The notes beneath the pieces are model-generated. The model saw nothing but the letters and a program-made list of their open reading frames with translations, was not told the DNA's origin and searched no databases. The translations under genes were made by a program, and so were the position numbers. A DNA stretch of 28,956 nucleotides, taken from positions 1 to 28,956 of IMG/VR virus record IMGVR_UViG_3300025697_000818; one strand, given 5' to 3'. This DNA comes from a virus. Of the stretch, positions 1-6,780 are shown piece by piece; positions within the stretch are counted from its first letter, which is position 1, and every line of letters begins with the position of its first letter.

Positions 1-212
1 CTCACTACTGCCTTAGTCAATCCATTTACTGCACGTTTTGAAATTGATTCTTCAATGTGTCTTATTCTGTGAGTTTGGCCTGCATGTTTACCGTCTTGCT
101 TATCTATTTCAGTGTAGGCGTTAAAGATTGAACCAGTGTATTTTATGACTCCGCAATCTACATCGTTTATTTCTTTGAACCTTACTAGTATTTGAGCCTT
201 TTTAGTTTTCAT
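1..212 (-). CDS. Hypothetical protein, 3' end beyond window
   Basis: A partial gene whose first 70 codons are visible. It starts at an ATG with GAGG nearby (GAGGTTAATT then ATG), begins MKTKKAQILVRFKEINDVDC and runs off the left edge without a stop. The start lies 11 bases inside the end of the radical-SAM gene, so it is very likely translated from the same mRNA. The visible part is charged and has no membrane segment. I do not recognise a family. If the radical-SAM and methyltransferase genes form a modification unit, this would be its third member by position only. Confidence 0.75.
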   Translation of the reverse strand, partial: MKTKKAQILVRFKEINDVDCGVIKYTGSIFNAYTEIDKQDGKHAGQTHRIRHIEESISKRAVNGLTKAVV

Positions 213-1098
213 AATTAACCTCGCTAAATAGATTTATTTGTTCTTCAGGTTTACGCATATTAACAAAACTAAGATTACAACAATCATCACTATTGTAATT
301 AACGTTCTCGCTAAAATATGAATGGTGGTCTTTGACATATTCACCCACGCTTAATTGACCAAAATTATCAATACTTTCAAGCTGTTCTTTCTTGTCACTT
401 AACTGTAAATGTAAATAACCGCCGTACTTTAAACTGTAGCTGTCGTAATCGATGTTGAACCATTTCTTAATCCAATGATTAACCTTTAAATATTCAACAA
501 GGATTTTATCACAGTCAATATCATTCAATACTTTGAAATCAATAAAGCCATAAATGAACGGACTTAGCCGTACACTTACATCGAATCCCAATGAGTGCAA
601 CTTCTCAATAGCCTTAATTCTATCAGATACTTTTGAGGCTTTTTCGTATAGCAGACATTTATAATCATCTGTATTTGTAATTGTTATTTGGAAGTGTGCA
701 AGTTCTTTGTCATAAATGTCTAAATACTTATCATCAGCAACCAACGAACTCTTTGTGACTATTAAATAATTTATCTTGTAACGGTTGAATAGTTTTATCG
801 TTTCGTATGTAATGCCCTGCTCTTTTTCTAACGGCTGGAAAGGGTCTGTCATACCGCCTATCTTTATAACTTTGTGGCGTGGTATTTTTCTTATTGTTCT
901 GTGAACGTGGTCTATATTGGGGACTGAAGGATTGCTCGAATCCCACAGCCCCCTAAAATTTAATAGACTTTTAGCATAGCAGTAACTACAATCATGTTGG
1001 CAACCGCAACCATAAGTATCAAGCCTGGTTGTGTATTTACACCAAGTATTGAACTTACGGTTTTCTATTGTTGAATAGAAGTTGCCGAACTGTTTCAT
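202..1098 (-). CDS. Radical-SAM protein, spore-photolyase-like group
   Basis: 298 residues. Residues 33-40 read CQHDCSYC, the CxxxCxxC motif that binds the 4Fe-4S cluster used to cleave S-adenosylmethionine. Residues 81-91 read GGMTDPFQPLE, which matches the G-x-TDPYQPxE stretch of the spore-photolyase/Rv2578c-like branch and follows the second strand of the partial TIM barrel. The TKSSL motif after it is also typical of that branch. The substrate is unknown. The ATG overlaps the stop of the methyltransferase gene (TAATG), so the two are translationally coupled. I infer, without proof, that it works on DNA or a nucleotide together with that methyltransferase. A repair enzyme acting on photoproducts is the other option. 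Confidence 0.85.
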   Translation of the reverse strand: MKQFGNFYSTIENRKFNTWCKYTTRLDTYGCGCQHDCSYCYAKSLLNFRGLWDSSNPSVPNIDHVHRTIRKIPRHKVIKIGGMTDPFQPLEKEQGITYETIKLFNRYKINYLIVTKSSLVADDKYLDIYDKELAHFQITITNTDDYKCLLYEKASKVSDRIKAIEKLHSLGFDVSVRLSPFIYGFIDFKVLNDIDCDKILVEYLKVNHWIKKWFNIDYDSYSLKYGGYLHLQLSDKKEQLESIDNFGQLSVGEYVKDHHSYFSENVNYNSDDCCNLSFVNMRKPEEQINLFSEVNYEN

Positions 1099-2489
1099 TA
1101 TAGTCTGCCCAACGGTGGGTATAGTTCTTTAATTTTCTTCATGTCGCCCTTGTAAAATACAAGTATCTTTTGTTCACGCTTTGGGAACTTTCGATAATCA
1201 AGTGTTCTTTTTGCGTGTGCTAATCTCGTAAACTCACATTCAAGGTAAACAATTTTATTATAAATATGCAAGCCCTGTTCCTTGAAGAACAATTCATGTT
1301 CTGCTTCACATCCATAATAGGCCCCGTTCTTGTCTCTTGAATCACCTGTCATTACAACGAAGAAACAATTATCATTTAGCTTTGCAATGGCTTTCTTGTA
1401 TCCCTCAAAAAGAGTATCACGAAATTCTTCATATGTTCCCATTTCGTTTAATTCACCGTCAGGTATAACCCCCTCATAATCTACATACTTTTCAACTTTG
1501 TAGTAGGGTGGACAAGTGAAGCATAAATCATACATTCCTTCAGGCTCATAGGTTGAGCTATCGCTTTTAACCCACTTTGCATTTTTGAAGTCCTGGCATA
1601 ATGCGTTATTTGCATCACATTGGTTTTGTCTTATCTCACTGGCTAAATATTTATAACCATAAGATCCAGTAACGAAACCGAATTGAACGCCACCACCAAA
1701 CGGATTGTAAACGCTCTTGCCATCTGTTGGCATGAAAAATCTAAGGATTACTTCACAAGCTAACGGGTCTAGGACTGAAGCATTGCCGTTAAACGATTTC
1801 CCTTTGTTATGTTTTATTTCACCGTTCTCAACTGTGTGTGATGATAGTACAACATTTGAATAGCCGTTTGATCCTTGCCAGCAACCGTCACGAGAGGCAA
1901 ATTTCGGATTAGGTATATCATACTTTTCGCCCATTTCTTCAATGTCTGCATTCCATGCACGTTTCATTTTCAACCAATCAGAGCGGGTTGTTGTCCATGC
2001 GTTTGTCATTGTAGCATGTGCGAGGCGTTTCATTCTCACTTGGTCAAGGGTTCCATATACCATGTATGCATAACCGCTTAAACTGAGATACGTAATAAAT
2101 CCAAGTGCCTCGAAAACTTTCGGACATTCTAAATCATGCTTTGTGCTAACGGTCATAATCATAGGATAGCCAAAAGTGTTTTGCTCTATAATCTCATTGA
2201 CCATTTGACTGTATACTTTCTTGTCCTTTTTATTCAACTCCATTGCAGATTGCAATAGACAAAATTCTTTCGCATCATGGTTAACCTGGAAAGTAAAGAA
2301 CCCACTAAATACATCGTTGATTTTTAAAATTATTGCTGAATGGATTTGCATGTTCTTTCTTGCTGCCCTATATGCAACGCCATCACGTAAAGCGAGGTCG
2401 GCAACCGGAACTTCATATCCTGAGCCTATAACACTTTCTACATAAATAAATTCAATCTTATCAATAAACATTTCTTTCTGTTCAGTCAT
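1098..2489 (-). CDS. DNA methyltransferase with GNAT-like N-terminal domain
   Basis: 463 residues. The C-terminal half holds NPFGGG at 262-267 (the SAM-binding FxGxG motif, in its DPFxG form) and TCPPYY at 325-330 (the catalytic [D/N/S/T]PP[Y/F] motif of amino-methyltransferases for adenine N6 or cytosine N4). The motif order, SAM-binding first, suits the alpha or gamma class. Residues about 48-145 look like a GNAT acyltransferase fold, with strands FSGFFTFQV and MIMTV and then VFEALGFITY, which resembles the GNAT C-terminal '(L/A)xxxGF' element. I could not confirm a P-loop for acetyl-CoA. The gene overlaps a 51-residue gene upstream by 8 bases and the radical-SAM gene downstream by 1. No restriction endonuclease lies beside it, which argues for an orphan or modification role. 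Confidence 0.85.
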   Translation of the reverse strand: MTEQKEMFIDKIEFIYVESVIGSGYEVPVADLALRDGVAYRAARKNMQIHSAIILKINDVFSGFFTFQVNHDAKEFCLLQSAMELNKKDKKVYSQMVNEIIEQNTFGYPMIMTVSTKHDLECPKVFEALGFITYLSLSGYAYMVYGTLDQVRMKRLAHATMTNAWTTTRSDWLKMKRAWNADIEEMGEKYDIPNPKFASRDGCWQGSNGYSNVVLSSHTVENGEIKHNKGKSFNGNASVLDPLACEVILRFFMPTDGKSVYNPFGGGVQFGFVTGSYGYKYLASEIRQNQCDANNALCQDFKNAKWVKSDSSTYEPEGMYDLCFTCPPYYKVEKYVDYEGVIPDGELNEMGTYEEFRDTLFEGYKKAIAKLNDNCFFVVMTGDSRDKNGAYYGCEAEHELFFKEQGLHIYNKIVYLECEFTRLAHAKRTLDYRKFPKREQKILVFYKGDMKKIKELYPPLGRL

Positions 2490-2637
2490 ACTTAATTACC
2501 CCTTGTTTAATATTTAAATTTACGCTATCCAACCCTGCTCGAAACTGTCTGGCATTCAGGTTTAAAGTTGTCTCTTTATTGTGAAAGTTAATAAACAATT
2601 CCTTTCTATCTTCAGAATCATTAAATGTAAAGAACAC
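2482..2637 (-). CDS. Small protein, 51 aa, GTG start close to its promoter
   Basis: A short reading frame filling the space between a promoter and the methyltransferase gene. From GTG it reads MFFTFNDSEDRKELFINF and ends GVIKYD. Its stop lies inside the start of the methyltransferase gene (8-base overlap). Composition and a regular amphipathic pattern look like a real soluble protein. No Shine-Dalgarno is visible, and the GTG sits roughly 15-20 bases after the -10 box, so the mRNA leader would be very short. The reading frame is open to an ATT further upstream, so the exact start is uncertain. Family unknown. Confidence 0.6.
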   Translation of the reverse strand: MFFTFNDSEDRKELFINFHNKETTLNLNARQFRAGLDSVNLNIKQGVIKYD

Positions 2638-2658
2638 AAGTTGAACAGCATTAGCTAT

Positions 2659-2687
2659 AATTTAATAATAATTAACGTCAATGTCAA
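2659..2687 (-). promoter_or_regulatory. Sigma70-like promoter, TTGACATTGA class
   Basis: TTGACA, a 17-base spacer and TAAATT, reading leftwards. The bases after the -35 box (TTGACGTTA) match the three other promoters of this class at 11104, 12397 and 20868. It would start the transcript for the 51-residue gene, the methyltransferase and the radical-SAM gene. Confidence 0.75.
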
Positions 2688-2694
2688 TAGCTAA

Positions 2695-2883
2695 TTAATC
2701 TACTTTTATCAATCGCTCTTCATCGACCCACACATTATCACTACGCTTGTCACCGCTTGCATCAGCCTCAAGGCAGTATGAATTACTGCCGGTGGTATAT
2801 ACGACTATCCCGGTTACTGTCCCCTTAAATCCAGTGACAGAATCCTCAAGTACATCTTCACGATCAAACTTTGTCTCAATCAT
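2695..2883 (-). CDS. Small conserved phage-type protein, 62 aa
   Basis: 62 residues with a good Shine-Dalgarno (AGGAGAAACAAGA then ATG). It contains VTGFKGTVTGIVVYTTGS and ends in VWVDEERLIKVD. This pattern, a short beta-rich domain with 'D-x-VTGFxGxVTG' and a final 'W-DE-RL', occurs in many small phage proteins of unknown role and suggests an SH3- or KOW-like barrel. It is the last gene before the TTGACA promoter at 2659, so it may end the upstream transcript. No function can be assigned. Confidence 0.75.
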   Translation of the reverse strand: MIETKFDREDVLEDSVTGFKGTVTGIVVYTTGSNSYCLEADASGDKRSDNVWVDEERLIKVD

Positions 2884-2900
2884 TTCTTGTTTCTCCTTTT

Positions 2901-3479
2901 CTATTCGTACTTACTAATTTCCTGCAATAGCATTTTCTCAACTAAAAACAGGTCTACTTTTGTGTTGCATCTTTTTAACATTTCGATTCGATCCAAAATA
3001 CCGTCACCCTTTACTTTCTTCAATGTCTCGTTAAATCTCTTAACATCATGTTCACCGGGGCTGTATGGTGCTTTAAAATGTTCATTCCTTGTAAGGCAAA
3101 CCCCATTCTCTAAATGATACCGCATGAAAAGAGATTTCTTTCTGCCGATGTGATGAGCCTGTAAAATTATACCTTGACCACCCATTAAAGAGAATTCACT
3201 TTTGAAACCAGCCTTTGCAATTATGACACGACTCCAAAGTTTATCAAGACGTTCAATCGTTTTCTTGTGGTCTGACTTATGATTCTTCGTGCCACCTTTT
3301 TTACGGGTTAATTTATGCTTCACACTTGCCTTTGATTTAACATAGAATGAACCTTGACAATGAATGCACGTTCTTTCGACTTCTTCTTTTAAGACAATTT
3401 CATCAAGTATATTTTGACCCTTACAATCTTTATGAGGGCAGTTTACTTTTTGATTGAATGTCTCAAATGTTAGTTTCAA
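2901..3479 (-). CDS. NinG/HNH-like nuclease-family protein
   Basis: 192 residues from a TTG start preceded by GAGAGTG. The N-terminus holds two cysteine pairs (CPHKDC at about 14-19 and CIHC at about 37-40), a zinc-ribbon arrangement. The later part holds LQAHHIGRKKS, then a segment ending LENGVCLTRNEHF and GEHD. This is the 'HHI-GR ... NG-x-LC-xxH' layout of phage recombination proteins of the NinG/Rap type and of HNH nucleases. The two usual cysteines of the second HNH zinc site are not obvious. Lambda NinG acts on recombination intermediates, so a similar structure-specific nuclease role is possible. Placement in the replication/recombination operon agrees. Confidence 0.65.
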   Translation of the reverse strand: MKLTFETFNQKVNCPHKDCKGQNILDEIVLKEEVERTCIHCQGSFYVKSKASVKHKLTRKKGGTKNHKSDHKKTIERLDKLWSRVIIAKAGFKSEFSLMGGQGIILQAHHIGRKKSLFMRYHLENGVCLTRNEHFKAPYSPGEHDVKRFNETLKKVKGDGILDRIEMLKRCNTKVDLFLVEKMLLQEISKYE

Positions 3480-3656
3480 CTATTCACTCTCAACGGTTAT
3501 TGATACGTGAAAGTCTGAACCTCTTCCCCTGAAATCAATCCCCACAGTCGAATCATCGTCAGCTACCAAGCTGTAATCTTTATCAGAAACCCTTAATCCT
3601 TCATGTATTATTTCGGCTAGTTGTTGTTCTGTGAAAATCTTTTTATATGTTTGCAT
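3480..3656 (-). CDS. Hypothetical protein, 58 aa
   Basis: An ATG with GGGGGTGCGG shortly upstream opens a 58-residue frame beginning MQTYKKIFTEQQLAEIIHEG and ending VSITVESE. It fits exactly between its neighbours: the downstream NinG-like gene's TTG start follows the TAG stop directly. It looks like a helix followed by three strands, with an alternating hydrophobic pattern (FHVSITV). Family not recognised. Confidence 0.7.
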   Translation of the reverse strand: MQTYKKIFTEQQLAEIIHEGLRVSDKDYSLVADDDSTVGIDFRGRGSDFHVSITVESE

Positions 3657-3670
3657 AATTCCGCACCCCC

Positions 3671-3859
3671 TTAGTCCTGACTTTTTGATTGCGCCTTAAT
3701 TGCGATAGCTACGTATATTAGTATTGCAACAGGTAACGCAAAGAACCATATCATTGTTACGTTCTTTAAAAAGAAACCGATTACACCAATCCAGAATCCA
3801 CCTAATCCAAGTATGATTAAAGTCCAACGTATTAACATTGCTTTTTCTTTGAGAGTCAT
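3671..3859 (-). CDS. Small inner-membrane protein, two TM segments
   Basis: 62 residues with two hydrophobic stretches (about 10-29, WTLIILGLGGFWIGVIGFFL, and about 35-55, MIWFFALPVAILIYVAIAI), separated by a short polar turn, and a charged C-terminus (KAQSKSQD). A purine-rich GGGGGATTAATT precedes the ATG. It could be a holin-like or superinfection-related membrane protein, but it sits in the early operon far from the lysis-type genes, so I make no functional claim. Confidence 0.7.
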   Translation of the reverse strand: MTLKEKAMLIRWTLIILGLGGFWIGVIGFFLKNVTMIWFFALPVAILIYVAIAIKAQSKSQD

Positions 3860-3861
3860 AA

Positions 3862-4164
3862 TTAATCCCCCGTGTCTTCAAGTTTAGAAACAAGTTCACA
3901 AACATCGTCATTGTTTCCCTCTTCGCCATCTTCAGACCAGAACATATGCTTCTTTAGTACTTCAAGTATTTCAGAATATAAATCAATAGGAATTGTCACT
4001 GCTGTTTTTGTAACGTGAACTTCTCTTATATCTTCTTCGCTCCATATCTCACCACCTGGGAACCTTACTCCATAAAGACGGCCATCAAAATAACCATCTA
4101 ACCATTCTGCATTTTCCAATTCGCCGGTATCAGGATGTATTGTCATTTTGTAAAAGTTACTCAT
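3862..4164 (-). CDS. Hypothetical acidic protein, 100 aa
   Basis: 100 residues with an acidic C-terminal tail (EDGEEGNNDDVCELVSKLED). The first half, with GYFDGRLYGVRFPGG and WSEEDI, looks like a small beta domain. Start ATG follows AGGGATTAATT. It is followed two bases later by the two-TM protein gene. I do not recognise the family. Confidence 0.7.
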   Translation of the reverse strand: MSNFYKMTIHPDTGELENAEWLDGYFDGRLYGVRFPGGEIWSEEDIREVHVTKTAVTIPIDLYSEILEVLKKHMFWSEDGEEGNNDDVCELVSKLEDTGD

Positions 4165-4173
4165 AATTAATCC

Positions 4174-4767
4174 CTATTTTACTATCGTTTTCAATGTGTC
4201 CGATGGTGCAGAAATGTTTCTACTGTGATCGTATGCCTTCAGAAATACCGTGTAAGTTCCATTCCAAAATTCAATTGTAATGGTGGTATCTTTTACGCCA
4301 ATATCCTGAATCGGAAAACCGTCTTTCTGATAATAGAATATATACCCTGCAAGGTCGGGTTCATCGTTAGAATCCCAATCATACGTAACTGAATCACGGG
4401 TTGCAACCTTCCATTTTAGAATGTCATATTCAACAGGAGTTAACGTTATATATCCAGAATCAGCAACAGATATTTCAAGGTCTATCATGTCCTCGTTTAT
4501 AGCGTCTATTTCTTGCCAGACGTTGTTGAATTCCCTTTCATTTGTCAAGCCGATTGATCTCATAGAATCTACAATTCCAATAGTTACCAGAATTAAACTC
4601 TCTTGATTTTCGCATATTGAGTCAGTCGTTGTTGCGTTCTTCTCTAACGCTTCTATTCTATCATATAAAGCAGGATCACATTTTAAAGTTAGGGCTGCAA
4701 GAATTAGTATTCCAGTACCAAACAACAGCCACCGCAACCCACATATTTTATATTTTGGAATTGACAT
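4174..4767 (-). CDS. Membrane-anchored protein with fibronectin-III-like domain
   Basis: 197 residues. Residues about 11-29 (LRWLLFGTGILILAALTLK) form a single N-terminal membrane anchor followed by Cys30. The residue before the Cys is Lys, so it is a poor lipobox and a plain signal anchor is more likely. Residues about 35-100 have a helical, coiled-coil-like pattern. Residues about 120-197 resemble a fibronectin type III domain: YDWDSNDEPDLAGYIFYYQ matches the 'W-x-N-x-E-DLAGY-x-VY' strand seen in secreted FN3 domains. The protein probably presents a rod and a binding domain outside the membrane. Its place in the early operon is odd for such a protein. Confidence 0.65.
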   Translation of the reverse strand: MSIPKYKICGLRWLLFGTGILILAALTLKCDPALYDRIEALEKNATTTDSICENQESLILVTIGIVDSMRSIGLTNEREFNNVWQEIDAINEDMIDLEISVADSGYITLTPVEYDILKWKVATRDSVTYDWDSNDEPDLAGYIFYYQKDGFPIQDIGVKDTTITIEFWNGTYTVFLKAYDHSRNISAPSDTLKTIVK

Positions 4768-4774
4768 AGTTCAC

Positions 4775-5992
4775 CTATAATTTAATAGATTCCTGTTTAA
4801 TCATACCGCTAACGTCTGATAACATTTTTAACGCTTTCTGAAGTATCTCGTTTGCTTTTGCGTTCTTTAAAACAGGCGTGTCGAGTAGCATTATGTCAAC
4901 TGCAAAGGCTTCAAGTTTGTCTTTATCCGGTGCAAGTTCCTTTGCTTTTTCAGCTTTCTTGACGTTGGCTAATCTTAATTGCTCTGCATCGTATTTAGCT
5001 TTTTCAGCAGTATAGAATTTTTCCCACTGTTCATTTGACATATCTGCGCATTCGTCAAAATCATGCCGTACTCCGATTTCATATAAAAACTTTACTCTGC
5101 TTTTGCCGGTTGCAATCTTTTCACGTTCAAGGCGTTCTAACTCTTCCTTGTCATCACGATCTTTTTTCTCTTGTGCGGCGGTTTCGGTTTTCTCTTTTTC
5201 GGCTGTATCAAATTCAGCTTTCTTTCCCTTGTAAAATTCAGACCACTTTTTATCAGTCATATCTGCGCATTCGTCAAATGAAAGGTTGACATTGATTGCG
5301 AAAAGTGTAGATTGTCTCTCTTCACCCTTTACTTTTTTCTTGTCTGCTGCTTCTTTTTCTTTGAGAAGTAACTTGTTTTGCTCTTTAATTCTTTCCTGTT
5401 CAATTAAATCATCCTGCTCTTGCTTAATTCTGGCGGCTTCTTCTTCACGTTCCTTTGCCTGTGTGATCTCAAACGAATGCTTCGTGTTTGCAAACAGGTA
5501 ATCATATTGTTCTTCAGGCATTTCTGCGAGGTTGTAGAAACTTGCATCTTCAAGACCGACCGCCAACAATTCCGCTTCTCTTTTCTCTTTTAACTCAGCT
5601 TTTATTTTCTCTTCCTGGATCTTAGAGAAATCTTCTTGTGCTTGTAAATGCTCTTCAAGTGGAACAACCATAAACTTCACAATGTTTGCGAATCCATCAA
5701 TCGCTTTACCTTCACGGAGAACGCTTTCTTTCAATGACTTTCTTTGCTTCTCAACATCACAACGAATATTTTTTAATTCAAGGCGCAATTCTCTTGCTCT
5801 GGAAATCTCTTCAATCTGGTCAGGGCTTGTAATGACAATCGCCATTGCTTCATCCTTATACTTCTTTGCAATGTTTAATTGTGAAAGGAATGGATCTGTG
5901 GTTTCTTCTTCGTGTGGTATAATTTCGGTTGCGGTTATTTCCTGCAATTCTTCACCTTCGTTAAGGTCTAAATCAATGGTTCCGTTTTTCAT
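4775..5992 (-). CDS. Charged coiled-coil phage protein with three repeated modules
   Basis: 405 residues, very rich in Lys and Glu. Three related modules occur at about 138-180, 226-265 and 298-338: a hydrophobic 'L(F/Y)xIGV' strand, an acidic 'F(D)ECADM' stretch (LAEM in the first copy), an aromatic 'xWxxFY' helix and then a charged helix. Long E/K-rich coiled coils separate them. Its layout recalls the DUF1351-type proteins found near phage recombination genes, but I cannot confirm that assignment. A strong RBS (AACAGGAGAAC) and its own promoter at 6034 suggest high expression. Confidence 0.7.
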   Translation of the reverse strand: MKNGTIDLDLNEGEELQEITATEIIPHEEETTDPFLSQLNIAKKYKDEAMAIVITSPDQIEEISRARELRLELKNIRCDVEKQRKSLKESVLREGKAIDGFANIVKFMVVPLEEHLQAQEDFSKIQEEKIKAELKEKREAELLAVGLEDASFYNLAEMPEEQYDYLFANTKHSFEITQAKEREEEAARIKQEQDDLIEQERIKEQNKLLLKEKEAADKKKVKGEERQSTLFAINVNLSFDECADMTDKKWSEFYKGKKAEFDTAEKEKTETAAQEKKDRDDKEELERLEREKIATGKSRVKFLYEIGVRHDFDECADMSNEQWEKFYTAEKAKYDAEQLRLANVKKAEKAKELAPDKDKLEAFAVDIMLLDTPVLKNAKANEILQKALKMLSDVSGMIKQESIKL

Positions 5993-6033
5993 CTTATGTT
6001 CTCCTGTTATTTATCATCTTTTACGTTACTTTA

Positions 6034-6062
6034 AATATAATAACTTTTAATAAGAAAGTCAA
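6034..6062 (-). promoter_or_regulatory. Sigma70-like promoter, TTCTTATTAAAA class
   Basis: TTGACT, a 17-base spacer (TTCTTATTAAAAGTTAT) and TATATT, reading leftwards into the coiled-coil protein gene. The spacer differs by one base from that of the promoter at 18746. The -10 box is near consensus. Confidence 0.8.
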
Positions 6063-6071
6063 GTACTTTGT

Positions 6072-6518
6072 TTAAAATCTTCTCTGCATTCTCTCTTGTG
6101 CAACCTGAATTAACTTTTCTTTTGTCACTTGAATTTTATCTGCCATCAATTGAAAGGCTTCAGAAAATACGTTGTTCGCTTCCATGTGTTCTAATTCGTT
6201 AAAGCTAAAACTGCGATAATGGAAATGCATTGCGCCATCTACAAAAACGCTTTTCTCCATGTCAACATATTTCAAACGTATCTTGATTTGGAATTTAACT
6301 TTCGGAACTGTATTCCATTCTTCATCATTTGTGTTGTCGGCTATTACTTTCATGCAGGCGTGAAGTAATCCAAGTTGAGTTAATGAGCGTTCTTTCTTCG
6401 TACCGTATGCTTTGATTCTTATTACCTGATTCTCCAAGAAGTTATTTAACATGTCTAAGTCTTCTTGTGTATGGGGGATAATAGTATTGCCTTTCTTTTG
6501 TACGTGGAATTCTTTCAT
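6072..6518 (-). CDS. Hypothetical protein, NinB-like layout, 148 aa
   Basis: 148 residues. Residues about 45-70 read RSLTQLGLLHACMKVIADN followed by NDEEW, which recalls the 'R-S-x-Q-x-xx-HA' helix of small phage proteins such as NinB or DUF1367. The similarity is only in this helix, so I leave the function open. The remainder is a mixed alpha/beta domain ending in a basic helix (QVAQERMQRRF). It lies between the RtcB region and the promoter at 6034. Confidence 0.6.
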   Translation of the reverse strand: MKEFHVQKKGNTIIPHTQEDLDMLNNFLENQVIRIKAYGTKKERSLTQLGLLHACMKVIADNTNDEEWNTVPKVKFQIKIRLKYVDMEKSVFVDGAMHFHYRSFSFNELEHMEANNVFSEAFQLMADKIQVTKEKLIQVAQERMQRRF

Positions 6519-6520
6519 GG

Positions 6521-6772
6521 CTAATCCCTCTTAAAAGTTACCCGTACCATTACGGATTTATTCTCTGTGTAATTAGTTGCGCAATAACACTTTACGTTAT
6601 CCGTTTCAAAATCTTCAAACTTTTGATTGTCAACGCATTCTTTGGATTTGATTTTAACGTTGTATCCTTCTTCGGTTTTATCTTTGTAATCTTTCATAAA
6701 CCAGTATCTATTTTCAAGTTTCAATCCGGTGAAAAACTTATCGAATAGTTCTTGATCTTTTGTGAGTTTCAT
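6521..6772 (-). CDS. Hypothetical protein, 83 aa
   Basis: 83 residues, rich in Lys and Asp, with aromatic residues early (FDKFFTGL, YWFMKDY) and a strand-rich end (VMVRVTFKRD). It has three Cys (CVDN, CYC) but no regular zinc spacing. It ends 2 bases before the next gene. No family recognised. Confidence 0.65.
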   Translation of the reverse strand: MKLTKDQELFDKFFTGLKLENRYWFMKDYKDKTEEGYNVKIKSKECVDNQKFEDFETDNVKCYCATNYTENKSVMVRVTFKRD

Positions 6773-6780
6773 TTTAACAC

